This document shows, piece by piece, positions 31,389-39,244 of a stretch of 39,244 nt of DNA. The notes below the pieces were generated by a model. That model was not told the origin of the DNA, did not search any database, and saw only the letters and a program-made list of their open reading frames with translations. This DNA comes from Thermodesulfovibrionales bacterium (GTDB lineage: Bacteria > Nitrospirota > Thermodesulfovibrionia > Thermodesulfovibrionales > UBA6898). The DNA lies in NCBI GenBank assembly GCA_020056455.1, contig JAGVHR010000235.1:1-39244 (forward strand), read 5' to 3'. Each line of letters starts with the position of its first letter. Within the stretch, counting starts at the first letter, position 1. A program made the translations under genes and the position numbers.

Positions 31389-31682
31389 ATGAAAGTTTAC
31401 GGTAATCAACCGCCTGAAAAGCAGGATGTTGTTGCAAGGACCCAGAAAGCAGGCAAGCCTGAGCAAGCCCTTGAAAAGGGGGCAATTGAGAAGATCGCTC
31501 CAATTGACAGGGTGGATCTGTCCGGTCAGGCAAGGGGTATGTCTGAGATGTTCAGCGCCATCAAGCAGCTTCCTGAGATACGGACGGAAAAGGTTCAGGA
31601 GATCGCAAAGGCTCTCAATGACGGCGCTTACAAGGTCGATCCAAATAAAGTCGCATCCAGGATGATAGACGAGCTGGTATGA
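31389..31682 (+). CDS. flgM: Anti-sigma-28 factor FlgM
   Basis: The 97-residue protein has the typical disordered N-terminus. Its conserved C-terminal helices are DRVDLSGQARGMSEMFSAIKQLPEIRTEKVQEIAKALNDGAYKVDPNKVASRMIDELV, where the ...G.Y.vd...vA..mi.E core is the FlgM signature. It binds FliA and blocks late gene transcription until it is exported through the finished hook. A good GGAGGT precedes the ATG. It stands behind its own sigma-28 site, giving a feedback loop with fliA at 13139. Its stop overlaps flgN (ATGA). Confidence 0.92.
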   Translation: MKVYGNQPPEKQDVVARTQKAGKPEQALEKGAIEKIAPIDRVDLSGQARGMSEMFSAIKQLPEIRTEKVQEIAKALNDGAYKVDPNKVASRMIDELV

Positions 31683-32119
31683 CAACGGAAGAACGCATAA
31701 CGAGCATATTAAATGAGCAGATCAACTGCTATGAAATCCTGCTTGAACTTCTCAGGAATGAGCGGATTTGTCTCATTGAGCTCAATGCCGGACGCATCGA
31801 GGAACTTTATAAGAAAAAAGATGTCATTATTCTCAAATTGAAGCTCCTTGAGGATGAAAGGATACGGTTGATGAAAGGCTTTGGCGAAGGTGATATGACT
31901 CTGCTGAATCTGGCTGAGGCAACTGGTGACAGCGTGTTTCTTGATATCCGGTCAGCGTTGAAATCCCTTTTGCAGGCTGTTGAGGAATTGAATAATTATA
32001 ACAGGCTTCTCATTGACCGTTCACTGAGCTATTTTAGAAGCAATTCAGGATTTTTTTCGACTTTTGGTTTTAACGAAGGCAGGTCTCAGAAGGGCCTGCT
32101 GCTGTCACGGGAGACATAG
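31679..32119 (+). CDS. flgN: FlgN-family export chaperone
   Basis: The 146-residue, helix-rich protein has the FlgN-like LLELLRNERICLIELNAGRIEELYKKKDVIILKLKLLEDERIRLM segment, including the L-x-x-g-d/a-l-e-e-l motif. The C-terminal helix is ELNNYNRLLIDRSLSYFRS. It is a cytosolic chaperone for FlgK and FlgL, encoded right after. Identification rests on helix pattern and the flgM-flgN-flgK order more than on sequence conservation, which is weak in this family. Confidence 0.78.
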   Translation: MTTEERITSILNEQINCYEILLELLRNERICLIELNAGRIEELYKKKDVIILKLKLLEDERIRLMKGFGEGDMTLLNLAEATGDSVFLDIRSALKSLLQAVEELNNYNRLLIDRSLSYFRSNSGFFSTFGFNEGRSQKGLLLSRET

Positions 32120-33739
32120 ATGTCACTTTTTGGGCTGTTTAACATCGGCAGAAGTGCGATCCTTGCAAGTCAGGCAGGGCTTGCCATTACCAATAATAAT
32201 ATCGCAAATGTAAACACCAGGGGCTACAGCAGGCGTGAGGTAATCCTTGAGCTGTCAAATCCGTCGCTGCTGAACGGGAATCTGGTCGGCAGCGGCGTAA
32301 CCGCAACAGGGATCAGGAGGCATTATGACAGGTTCATTGAGACCCAGCTCCTTGGGCAGGCACAGGCGCAGGGAAAGTCTGCTGCCCTTGAGCAGGCTTT
32401 CAGCGAGATTGAGCAGGTTTTTAATGAGTCGCAGATCCCAGGGTTGAGCGAATCACTCTCGGACTATTTCAATGCCTGGCAGGATGTTGCTTCAAACCCC
32501 CAGGGACAGCCGGAGCGCCAGCAGCTTCTTCAGAGATCGCAGTCTCTGGTTCGTCATATCCAGGCGATTGAGCAGGGCATTACCGATACTGTCAGACATA
32601 TCAACGACGAAATAGGCAGTATTACGGATGAAGTCAATGAAATGGCCTCAAGACTTGCCTCCCTGAATGAGCAGATAGTTATGGCAGAAGCCGGAGGGCA
32701 GGCTGGAGACGCTGCTGATTTCAGGGACCAGAGGGACCAACTTCTCAAAGACCTTGGCAACCTTGCAGATGTTTCATCTTATGAAAATCAGGACGGCTCG
32801 CTGACTGTGACTGTGGGCACAAGGAACCTTGTCTCCGGCTCCAAAGTCAATAAGCTCGAAAAAAGGGTGAATGTTGCGAATAATTATGAATTCTATCTTG
32901 ACGGCGTCAATATAACCTCGAATCTGTCAAAGGGCCGGCTTGGCGGATTTTTATCGGCACGGGCTGATATAGAGTCTAATCCTCTTGCGGATTTCAGAAA
33001 ACTTGTCGCGTCACTGATCAAGGAAGTGAACCTTCAGCATCAGAAGGGTTTCGGCCTTGACGGTTCGACCGGAAACAATTTTTTTAATACGCTTCAGCTT
33101 TCATCAAAGGACTCTTCTGCGGGCGCAGATATCACCTCTGCCGTGATCACAGACCTGAGTCAGGTGACTCTGGATGAGTATGATATTACCTTTGATGCTT
33201 CGAATAACTATTTTGTCCGCAATGCGGCAACAGGCGACCTGGTGACCTCCGGCGCCTACGTGTCCGGAGACCCCATTGCCTTTGACGGCATAGAGATCGC
33301 CATAACAGGAGCAGTGACAGCTTCGGACAGTTTTTTTGTCAGTCCGTTGACAGATGCGGTGAAGAACTTTGGTCTTGTGGTGGCGGATTACAGGCATATA
33401 GCAGCATCCTCGACAGCAGCCGGGCTCCCTGGGGACAATCTGAATGCCAGGGAAATTGCCGGGCTTGCCGATAGTGTGATATCTGATCTCGGCAGCAGCT
33501 TAAACGATTTTTATCGCACAATTGTTTCGTATACCGGCACGGCAGACAGGGCAGCCTCTGACATGCTTGCATTTGACAACAGCCTCATGGACCAGCTAAA
33601 CCAGAGGCGGGAGTCTATCTCCGGAGTTTCTCTTGATGAGGAGGCGATCAACCTGATTACGTTTCAGCGCTCTTTTGAAGCCGGGGCCAAAATGATACAG
33701 GTGACGGATGAGCTTCTGCAGACGATCCTTAACCTATAG
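32120..33739 (+). CDS. flgK: Flagellar hook-associated protein 1, FlgK
   Basis: The 539-residue protein starts with the rod/hook-type N-terminus (SLFGLFNIGRSAILASQAGLAITNNNIANVNTRGYSRREV). A FlgK-specific helical stretch follows (IEQVFNESQIPGLSESLSDYFNAWQDVASNP). It ends with SGVSLDEEAINLITFQRSFEAGAKMIQVTDELLQTILNL. It is the first junction protein between hook and filament. A central domain of medium length gives a normal overall size. The ATG abuts the flgN stop directly. Confidence 0.95.
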   Translation: MSLFGLFNIGRSAILASQAGLAITNNNIANVNTRGYSRREVILELSNPSLLNGNLVGSGVTATGIRRHYDRFIETQLLGQAQAQGKSAALEQAFSEIEQVFNESQIPGLSESLSDYFNAWQDVASNPQGQPERQQLLQRSQSLVRHIQAIEQGITDTVRHINDEIGSITDEVNEMASRLASLNEQIVMAEAGGQAGDAADFRDQRDQLLKDLGNLADVSSYENQDGSLTVTVGTRNLVSGSKVNKLEKRVNVANNYEFYLDGVNITSNLSKGRLGGFLSARADIESNPLADFRKLVASLIKEVNLQHQKGFGLDGSTGNNFFNTLQLSSKDSSAGADITSAVITDLSQVTLDEYDITFDASNNYFVRNAATGDLVTSGAYVSGDPIAFDGIEIAITGAVTASDSFFVSPLTDAVKNFGLVVADYRHIAASSTAAGLPGDNLNAREIAGLADSVISDLGSSLNDFYRTIVSYTGTADRAASDMLAFDNSLMDQLNQRRESISGVSLDEEAINLITFQRSFEAGAKMIQVTDELLQTILNL

Positions 33740-33757
33740 CGCATTCGAGGGGAAATC

Positions 33758-34837
33758 ATGAGAATCTCTTCACTTATGCTGTACGATCAGTTAAAAAAGG
33801 CGATTCAGGGCGATATCAGCGAGCTTGCCGAGGCAAACCTCAGACTTGCAACCGGCAAAAAGATCAACAGGACGTCAGACGATCCGGTGGGGGCTGTCAG
33901 GGCGCTGGATTATAAGATAAATATCAGCAGAAACGACCAGTACAGGCGTAATATCCTTCAGGCCGGGAATTTTCTTGATGCAACAGACAAGTCACTTGCC
34001 TCTGGCCAAAACAGTATTTCTGAAATGAAAAATATGCTTTCGCTCGGGCTTGGTTCGATGGATGCCGGTGACAGGGACTTTTATTCGAATCAAGCGGCAG
34101 GATACAGGGATTTCCTTCTTGGCATATCCAATACAAAGTTCGGTGAACGCTATATCTTCTCAGGCTACCAGACTGATCAGCAGGCATTCACATTTAATGC
34201 GACTACGAACCATTACGATTATAATGGTGATGCCGGAGAAATCTCTGTTGCCGTGGATAACGGCGCGGGCTTACAGATGAATATCCAGGGAAGCGCTGCC
34301 TTCAGCGTAACCATGGATACCCCGACGCCTTCAGCGCTTGCCGACGGCACTCCCATAACCTATACTCAGACAGCAGACCCTGTGACAGGAGTCAACACGA
34401 TTACCATTGAGATCGGCAATGCCGGAGATCCAGGATATGATACGTTTTCTGCTTCAAATGTCATGGATATTGCCAACTATATGAGCTCTGCCTGGAAGGG
34501 CCAGGATGTGGACGGCAGTGTTCTTGATGCGTCCCAGACGGTCAGCGATCAGAAGGCGGCACACAGACTCCAGGCGCTAATGCCTGTGGTAGCGGAGGCG
34601 AGCGCCAATATGATCGGGCTTCAGGCAGAGATAGGGATACGGGAGGGTTTTCTGAATGATCAGAAGTCCCGTCTTGAGGCCTCAGTCACGAGTCTGGAAA
34701 ATGCCAGGGCCAGGACCGAGGATGCTGATATCAATGAGACGATTATCGATATCAAGATATCTGAAGTAGCGCTTGAGGCGCTGAGAAGTTCATCTGCCAA
34801 TGTCATATCGAGGTCCCTCTTCGATTTTCTGAAGTAG
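33758..34837 (+). CDS. flgL: Flagellar hook-associated protein 3, FlgL
   Basis: The 359-residue flagellin-like protein has N-terminal MRISSLMLYDQLKKAIQGDISELAEANLRLATGKKINRTSDDPVGAVRALDYK and the FGERYIFSGYQTD segment typical of FlgL. The C-terminal helix pair is ENARARTEDADINETIIDIKISEVALEALRSSSANVI. It is the second hook-filament junction protein. GAGGGGAAATC precedes the ATG. No flagellin gene itself is in the window. Confidence 0.92.
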   Translation: MRISSLMLYDQLKKAIQGDISELAEANLRLATGKKINRTSDDPVGAVRALDYKINISRNDQYRRNILQAGNFLDATDKSLASGQNSISEMKNMLSLGLGSMDAGDRDFYSNQAAGYRDFLLGISNTKFGERYIFSGYQTDQQAFTFNATTNHYDYNGDAGEISVAVDNGAGLQMNIQGSAAFSVTMDTPTPSALADGTPITYTQTADPVTGVNTITIEIGNAGDPGYDTFSASNVMDIANYMSSAWKGQDVDGSVLDASQTVSDQKAAHRLQALMPVVAEASANMIGLQAEIGIREGFLNDQKSRLEASVTSLENARARTEDADINETIIDIKISEVALEALRSSSANVISRSLFDFLK

Positions 34838-34869
34838 GACGGTTTATGGCAGCAGGCGGTTAGCCTCCC

Positions 34870-35988
34870 ATGCAGATACCTCTTATCACAGTTCAGGACA
34901 ATATCCTCACACTTCTCCGGCCGTACGGCAGGGAACTCAATCTCAAAATCAACGACATTATAAGGGCTGACGTGCTCAACGTCATGAGTTCAGGAGACGT
35001 CTCCCTGAGAATTAACCAGAATAACGGCGATAGCATCATTATCGTTGCCAGAGCTGATGTCCCTCTAACCAAAGGCACCTCAGTTTTTTTTAAGGTCACT
35101 GCAAGCGATGCTGAGATCAAGCTTCAACTCATGGGGACCGCTTCAGAGGGTAACAGGACAGGGGCAAATCCTTCTGTAGAGGCACTGCCGCAGAAAGTAC
35201 TGAGAATGCTCTCGGAGCTTGCAGGTTCCAGACTCAGGGCAGAGGATATCAGGCTTATGGATGAGGTCTTCAAATCATTGCCTGACCGCATAAAAACATT
35301 GTTCCCGGAGTTTCGGGCGCTTGAGAGGATAATGCCGGAGATAGAGAAGCTGAACTCCGGAATACTGAAAGAGTCTGTTGAGGAATCCGGGGTCCTTTTT
35401 GAGACAAAGCTCAAGACAGCTGTGCGGGACCAGGCAGAGGGAAGAGGACAGGAGAAACTTGACCGGCTTCTTGCCTCAGGAGACCATAAGCTTGACCTGT
35501 TAAAACTAAAGGCGGCGCTTGGAGAAGCCCGGGTGATTGAGGCCTTGCGGAGGGCAGGTGTGAAGCCCTCGGAGATCCAGGCCAATGTGGACAAGGTCAT
35601 AAAAAACCTCGAATTTTTTCAGCTCGCTTCACAGGTGAACGATACGATCTATACTTTTCTGCCTCTGGCGTGGCAGGACCTCAGGGAAGGAGAGCTTTCC
35701 TTTAAGAAGGGAAGCTCTGATACTGAAGAGTCCTATACCTGCGAGATAAACCTCGATCTTGAACCTGTTGGAAAACTGTCAGTGTCTGTAACGCTGCATG
35801 AAGGCAGTTACTACGTAACCTTTTATGCTGAGGACCAGAAACTAAAGGACCTGATTAATGAGAGCAAGGGTTTGCTTGGACGGCATTTTTCCGATGCCGG
35901 ACTTTCCCTTATGATTATTAATATTACGCAGAGACAGGAGATCAGGTTCGGAGCAAAAAAGGGCCAGGGCCTGAATATAAGGGTTTGA
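34870..35988 (+). CDS. FliK-like flagellar hook-length control protein
   Basis: The 372-residue protein has an N-terminal beta-rich part ([38 protein letters not shown]), an acidic helical middle and a C-terminal region of about 100 residues. That region contains [38 protein letters not shown] and [20 protein letters not shown], matching the Flg_hook/FliK C-terminal pattern. The C-terminal domain of FliK flips the export gate to late substrates. Weak ribosome site. The location after flgL and directly before an flhB-like gene supports the call. True FliK may lie elsewhere with the hook genes, in which case this is a paralogue. Confidence 0.72.
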   Translation: MQIPLITVQDNILTLLRPYGRELNLKINDIIRADVLNVMSSGDVSLRINQNNGDSIIIVARADVPLTKGTSVFFKVTASDAEIKLQLMGTASEGNRTGANPSVEALPQKVLRMLSELAGSRLRAEDIRLMDEVFKSLPDRIKTLFPEFRALERIMPEIEKLNSGILKESVEESGVLFETKLKTAVRDQAEGRGQEKLDRLLASGDHKLDLLKLKAALGEARVIEALRRAGVKPSEIQANVDKVIKNLEFFQLASQVNDTIYTFLPLAWQDLREGELSFKKGSSDTEESYTCEINLDLEPVGKLSVSVTLHEGSYYVTFYAEDQKLKDLINESKGLLGRHFSDAGLSLMIINITQRQEIRFGAKKGQGLNIRV

Positions 35989-35989
35989 T

Positions 35990-36256
35990 GTGATTGAGAA
36001 AAAAGCAAAAGCAGCAGCGCTGAAGTACAGACACGGTGAGGACAGGGCCCCTGCGGTAGTTGCCAAAGGTACAGGAGCTCTTGCTGAGAAGATTCTTGAA
36101 ACAGCGCGCGAGCATGGTATACCTATCCGCGAGGACAAGACCCTTGTAGAAATCCTTTCATCTCTTGACCTTTATCAGGAAATCCCTCCGGAACTCTACC
36201 GCGCTGTTGCAGAGATACTTGCGTTTGTCTATAAGCTCAATCTGAAGGCAAAGTGA
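35990..36256 (+). CDS. Free-standing FlhB C-terminal-domain-like protein (FlhX/EscU-YscU family)
   Basis: The 88-residue protein matches the soluble C-terminal domain of Flh[78 protein letters not shown]. The N-terminal membrane part and the NPTH autocleavage motif of full FlhB are absent. It may substitute for the cleaved FlhB-CC fragment at the export gate. GTG 35990 is the start; it lies 1 bp after the FliK-like stop, so the two are coupled. Confidence 0.85.
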   Translation: MIEKKAKAAALKYRHGEDRAPAVVAKGTGALAEKILETAREHGIPIREDKTLVEILSSLDLYQEIPPELYRAVAEILAFVYKLNLKAK

Positions 36257-36307
36257 GAGATCGTCCCGGCGCAGATGCCTTCTAATGGTTCTGCCTGCTC
36301 TGTTTCC

Positions 36308-36332
36308 TGTACACTGTTCCTGCAAGTGTACA
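36308..36332 (+). terminator. Hairpin after the flagellar operon
   Basis: TGTACACT (36308-36315) and AGTGTACA (36325-36332) form a perfect 8-bp stem with a 9-nt loop, 52 bp after the flhB-like gene. No T-run follows, so it is not a classic intrinsic terminator. It could be a transcript 3' end stabiliser or a weak terminator. Confidence 0.33.
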
Positions 36333-36364
36333 TGCTGCACAGAATAATAATATAATTGACTGCT

Positions 36365-36502
36365 GAGGCCCTTGCAAAGGTTCCCTTATCTGATATCTGA
36401 AGTGTGCGTGAAAACGGGAATCTATAACATCTTATTTTAAAGAATGCTATATTTCTGATTAAGACCTCGGGAATGACAAATTCAGACTTTTGCAAGGGGC
36501 TC
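36365..36502. repeat. MITE-like inverted-repeat element, copy 3
   Basis: Left end GAGGCCCTTGCAAAGGT (36365-36381) and right end ACTTTTGCAAGGGGCTC (36486-36502) are inverted copies at 15 of 17 positions. The segment TGACAAATTCAG before the right end also occurs, inverted, next to the left end of copy 2. TGCT flanks the element on both sides (36361-36364 and 36503-36506), a possible 4-bp target duplication. It lies in the gap between the flagellar operon and tilS. Confidence 0.72.
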
Positions 36503-36529
36503 TGCTGTTTTCAGAAAGGCTGAAGCGCA

Positions 36530-37918
36530 ATGAAACTGCATAATATCATCAATAAAACAGAAAAGACTATTCTGAACAATAACCTTCTTGCGCCGGGAGA
36601 TACAGTCCTTGCCGGGTTTTCAGGAGGTCCTGACTCTACGTGTATGCTTTGCGTGATGCAGGAGCTCAGAGAAAAGTATCGGCTACGGATTTACGCCTTG
36701 TATGTAGATCATAACCTCAGGCCCGACGAAGTCCCTGCGGAGATCGGGTTCTGCAAGGCGTTCTGCAAGAGTCTCGGCATTGATTTCATGGTCAGATCGA
36801 TTGATGTCATTTCTTACGCAAAAGAGCGCCATATGAACAGGCAGGAGGCTGCCAGGGAACTCAGATACCGGATTTTTCAGGAGGCTGCCTCTGAAGTAAG
36901 TGCGGGGAAGATTGCGCTTGCTCATCATGCAGATGATCAGGCCGAGACCTTGTTCATGAGGATAGCAAGGGGTGCAGGTCCGGCAGGCCTTTGCGGCATA
37001 CCTGTAAAAAGGGGCAATATTATCAGGCCGCTTATGGAGATTGAGCGCAGCGAGATCGAAGCGTTTCTTGCGGAAAAGAACATTTTGCCTGTCACGGATT
37101 CTTCAAATCTGAAGCAGGACTATTTCAGGAACCTTGTCAGAATGCAGTTGATTCCTGTATTGAAGCAGGTCAACCCAAATCTTGTGCAATCCATTGCCCA
37201 TACCATGGATGTCTTGCGGGAAGAAGAACGCTACTTCAATATCCTTGTCACCAAAACTCTCATGAAGCTTATCAGCAGGAAATCGGCAAGGAGAATCGAG
37301 CTTTTTCTTTCTCCACTGGAGGGCATGGACACTGTCATTCTGCGGAGGACGCTGAGACGGGCCATCAGCGAGACAGAGGGATTGCGAGGTATCGGTTTTG
37401 TTCATGTCGAGGAGATTATCGGCCTGATAAAAAAGGGAAGAAACGGCGACAGGCTTGTACTGTCGGGCAAGTGCAGGGTAATCAAGGACTATGCGCTGCT
37501 GGTCATTACCTCGGAGGAGCCAGTGAAAATATCCAGGTATGTTCTGCCCTTGCCCGGCGAGGCTGTTATCATAGGGGCAGGGCTTGTTCTGACAGCTGCG
37601 CTGGAGGAGAACTCTGCTCAGTTCGGAGATGGGAAAACATCGGTACTCCTCGACGCGGAAAAGCTGCATGGCCCGCTCATGGTAAGACCGCGCAGACCCG
37701 GCGATTATTTTTATCCCTTTGGGTTCGGAAGGAGGCGGAAGCTGCAGGACTTTTTTACAGATCTGAAAGTGCCGCGTGACGAGCGTGACAGTATCCCTCT
37801 TGTAACCTCGGGTGAGGACATCGCATGGGTTGCAGGCTATAGGGCGGATGACCGCTTCAGGGTCACGGAAACGACTAAAAAAACAGTGAGACTTTGCATC
37901 GTAAAGGGCAAATTTTGA
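36530..37918 (+). CDS. tilS: tRNA(Ile)-lysidine synthetase
   Basis: The 462-residue protein has the N-type ATP-pyrophosphatase P-loop SGGPDS at residues 31-36 (LAGFSGGPDSTCML). YALYVDHNLRPDE and LAHHADDQAETLFMRIARG follow. A C-terminal TilS domain contains RRPGDYFYPFGFGRRRKLQDFFTDLKVPRDERD. It ligates lysine to C34 of the minor tRNA-Ile (CAU), changing its decoding to AUA, and is essential in most bacteria. The length is normal for the full three-domain type. Only a weak GAAAGG precedes the ATG. It is followed by a repeat and gltX rather than the common ftsH or hpt neighbour. Confidence 0.94.
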   Translation: MKLHNIINKTEKTILNNNLLAPGDTVLAGFSGGPDSTCMLCVMQELREKYRLRIYALYVDHNLRPDEVPAEIGFCKAFCKSLGIDFMVRSIDVISYAKERHMNRQEAARELRYRIFQEAASEVSAGKIALAHHADDQAETLFMRIARGAGPAGLCGIPVKRGNIIRPLMEIERSEIEAFLAEKNILPVTDSSNLKQDYFRNLVRMQLIPVLKQVNPNLVQSIAHTMDVLREEERYFNILVTKTLMKLISRKSARRIELFLSPLEGMDTVILRRTLRRAISETEGLRGIGFVHVEEIIGLIKKGRNGDRLVLSGKCRVIKDYALLVITSEEPVKISRYVLPLPGEAVIIGAGLVLTAALEENSAQFGDGKTSVLLDAEKLHGPLMVRPRRPGDYFYPFGFGRRRKLQDFFTDLKVPRDERDSIPLVTSGEDIAWVAGYRADDRFRVTETTKKTVRLCIVKGKF

Positions 37919-37921
37919 CGG

Positions 37922-38065
37922 TCCTGTAAAAAAGTCCATATGCTGCATTGCGTTGCATTTTTCGTCACTGCGGGGTACAGCAAAGTACTCCTCAATTCTA
38001 ATAATTTGCGCGCCCTGTCTATGGCGCTTTTTACGAAACCGTCTATTTTTTGACTTTTTACGAGT
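37922..38065. repeat. Palindromic dispersed-repeat-like element between tilS and gltX
   Basis: CTGTAAAAAAGTC (37924-37936) and GACTTTTTACGA (38052-38063) are imperfect inverted ends. An inner stem GGGGTAC-AGCAAA-GTACTCC (37973-37992) lies between them. The run GCATTGCGTTGCA with later TTTGCGCGCC and CTTTTTACGAA resembles a repeat I recall from intergenic regions of Nitrospirota and deltaproteobacterial genomes. Only one copy is in this window, so repeat status is unproven here. Confidence 0.45.
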
Positions 38066-38132
38066 TTGTCAATTTTAATAAGACAGGCTCAGAGGGGTAT
38101 AGTGTAGCTCTGAGATCAGACCGGAGGTTATC

Positions 38133-39244
38133 TTGACAGAACAGGTTAGAGTACGATTCGCTCCCAGCCCAACCGGGCATCTTCATATTGGAGGGGCCCG
38201 CACAGCGCTTTTTAACTATCTGTACGCCCGTCATAATGGCGGCGCTTTTATTTTAAGAATCGAGGACACGGACAGGACCCGCTCCACTGATGAATATCTC
38301 GATGCGATCCTTCAGGGAATGCAATGGCTGGGCCTCGACTGGGATGAAGGCCCTTTCAGGCAGACCGACAGATTCGATGTCTATAGGGAATATGTCGACA
38401 GGCTTGTTAAGGAAGGAAGGGCCTATTACTGCTATTGCTCTGTTGAAGAACTGGAGCAGCGCAGGCAGCTTGCCCTGGCGCAGGGCAAACCTCAGAAGTA
38501 TGACGGCAGGTGCCGGGACATTAAAGGACCTGTTGAGGGCCGGTTGCCGGTTGTACGGTTCAAGACCCCCCAGGAAGGCGAAACAGTGGTCGAGGACCTT
38601 ATCCGGGGCAGGGTTGTCTTTGAAAATGCACAGCTTGATGACCTTATTATCCTCCGCTCCGACAATACGCCCACCTATAATTTCACGGTTGTTGTGGATG
38701 ATGTTGATATGGGCATTACTCATGTTATCCGGGGTGATGATCATTTGAACAACACGCCGAGGCAGATCCATATATATGAGGCTTTGGGCTATAAAGTCCC
38801 CGGCTTTGCACATCTGCCCATGATTCTCGGCGCGGACAAAACACGTCTTTCAAAGAGGCACGGGGCTACATCTGTCATGGCATATCAGGAGATGGGCTAT
38901 CTGCCTGAGGCCCTGCTGAACTATCTTGTCCGGTTGGGTTGGTCGCACGGAGACCAGGAAGTCTTCAGCCGTGAAGAATTGATAAGGCTGTTTTCCTTTG
39001 AAAATGTCGGGAGCGCAGCTTCGGTGTTCAATCCTGAAAAACTTCTCTGGCTGAATCAGCAGTATATCATGGCTTCTCAGCCTGAAAAACTTGCCGAACT
39101 GGTGATGCCATATCTCGTGACGGCAAATATCATTGCCGAAGACAGGCTGCCTGACATGGCATGGCTCTCAAAAGCAGTAAAGACCCTGCAGGAAAGGGCA
39201 AAGACGCTGACCGAACTGGCGGCACGGGCCATCGAATCGTTGCC
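38133..39244 (+). CDS. gltX: Glutamyl-tRNA synthetase (5' part; runs off the window)
   Basis: The ORF is open to the window end, with about 370 codons, roughly three quarters of the usual 470-490 residues. The class I HIGH-type motif is PTGHLHIGG (His16 to Gly21), with [13 protein letters not shown] just after. [16 protein letters not shown] and the KMSKS-type motif TRLSKRHG follow. It charges tRNA-Glu, and in organisms without GlnRS also tRNA-Gln. The start is TTG at 38133 behind CCGGAGG. No ATG is suitably placed before the conserved [24 protein letters not shown] pair at 38050-38079 with an 18-bp spacer may be its promoter. A 7-bp hairpin (CTCAGAG/CTCTGAG, 38088-38114) sits in its leader. 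Confidence 0.93.
   Translation, partial: MTEQVRVRFAPSPTGHLHIGGARTALFNYLYARHNGGAFILRIEDTDRTRSTDEYLDAILQGMQWLGLDWDEGPFRQTDRFDVYREYVDRLVKEGRAYYCYCSVEELEQRRQLALAQGKPQKYDGRCRDIKGPVEGRLPVVRFKTPQEGETVVEDLIRGRVVFENAQLDDLIILRSDNTPTYNFTVVVDDVDMGITHVIRGDDHLNNTPRQIHIYEALGYKVPGFAHLPMILGADKTRLSKRHGATSVMAYQEMGYLPEALLNYLVRLGWSHGDQEVFSREELIRLFSFENVGSAASVFNPEKLLWLNQQYIMASQPEKLAELVMPYLVTANIIAEDRLPDMAWLSKAVKTLQERAKTLTELAARAIESL

Noticed and set aside
37103-37948. 281-residue minus-strand ORF opposite tilS
   Set aside because: It lies antisense to the conserved TilS domains and shows no motif of its own.
38253-38813. 186-residue minus-strand ORF opposite gltX
   Set aside because: The plus strand encodes uninterrupted GltX motifs here; the antisense frame is a shadow.

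Overview
The window reads as chromosomal DNA of a motile, Gram-negative (diderm) bacterium. FlgH and FlgI, the L- and P-ring proteins, imply an outer membrane, as do a WaaP-like LPS kinase and UDP-glucose dehydrogenase. Gene content and order resemble Nitrospirota (Thermodesulfovibrio-like) or former Deltaproteobacteria, but this placement is inference because no phylogenetic marker was compared. There are no phage, transposase, plasmid or CRISPR genes. The only mobile-looking DNA is a family of short terminal-inverted-repeat elements lying between transcription units.

Layout. (1) 1-2.6 kb: hemW on the minus strand, diverging from mazG, then an orphan receiver-domain protein. (2) 2.7-8.6 kb: a tight amino-acid operon of thrC, a MoaD/ThiS-like sulfur carrier, a NIL-domain protein, an ApgM-type phosphomutase/putative homoserine kinase, lysC and cimA. 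It covers the aspartate-to-threonine and isoleucine routes. The sulfur carrier and NIL protein wedged inside suggest a link to sulfur transfer for homocysteine or methionine. (3) 8.6-10.2 kb: motB and motA on the minus strand behind a consensus sigma-54 promoter. (4) 10.4-11.4 kb: tRNA-Ser(CGA) and a WaaP-like kinase, both minus strand. (5) 11.4-13.1 kb: a repeat element, then UDP-glucose dehydrogenase. (6) 13.1-26.0 kb: fliA (sigma-28) and a chemotaxis operon of HEAT-repeat protein, cheR, cheY-like, cheY, cheA, a CheW-CheZ fusion, cheB, an MCP, cheW, two HDOD proteins, a 49-residue ORF and a coiled-coil/HTH protein. (7) 26.3-36.3 kb: flagellar genes flgF-G-A-H-I, a FlgJ-M23 fusion, flgM-N-K-L, a fliK-like gene and a free FlhB-C-like protein. 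(8) 36.5 kb to the end: tilS and the 5' three quarters of gltX.

How it works together. The motility part shows a readable sigma-factor hierarchy. A sigma-54-type site precedes motA and a weaker one precedes flgF. Sigma-28-type sites precede the chemotaxis operon (directly after fliA) and flgM. FlgM should hold FliA inactive until the hook is complete. The FliK-like protein and the FlhB-C-like protein probably act at the hook-length/export switch, after which FlgK and FlgL are exported with FlgN help. In chemotaxis, CheA appears to lack the P2 domain and the CheY-P phosphatase CheZ is physically joined to a CheW coupling domain. That would place signal termination at the receptor array.

Most notable: the CheW-CheZ fusion; the MoaD-like carrier with a six-residue tail masking its Gly-Gly, next to threonine synthase; three related inverted-repeat elements; and the sigma-54/sigma-28 promoters. 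All functional calls come from reading sequence motifs; no database search was run.
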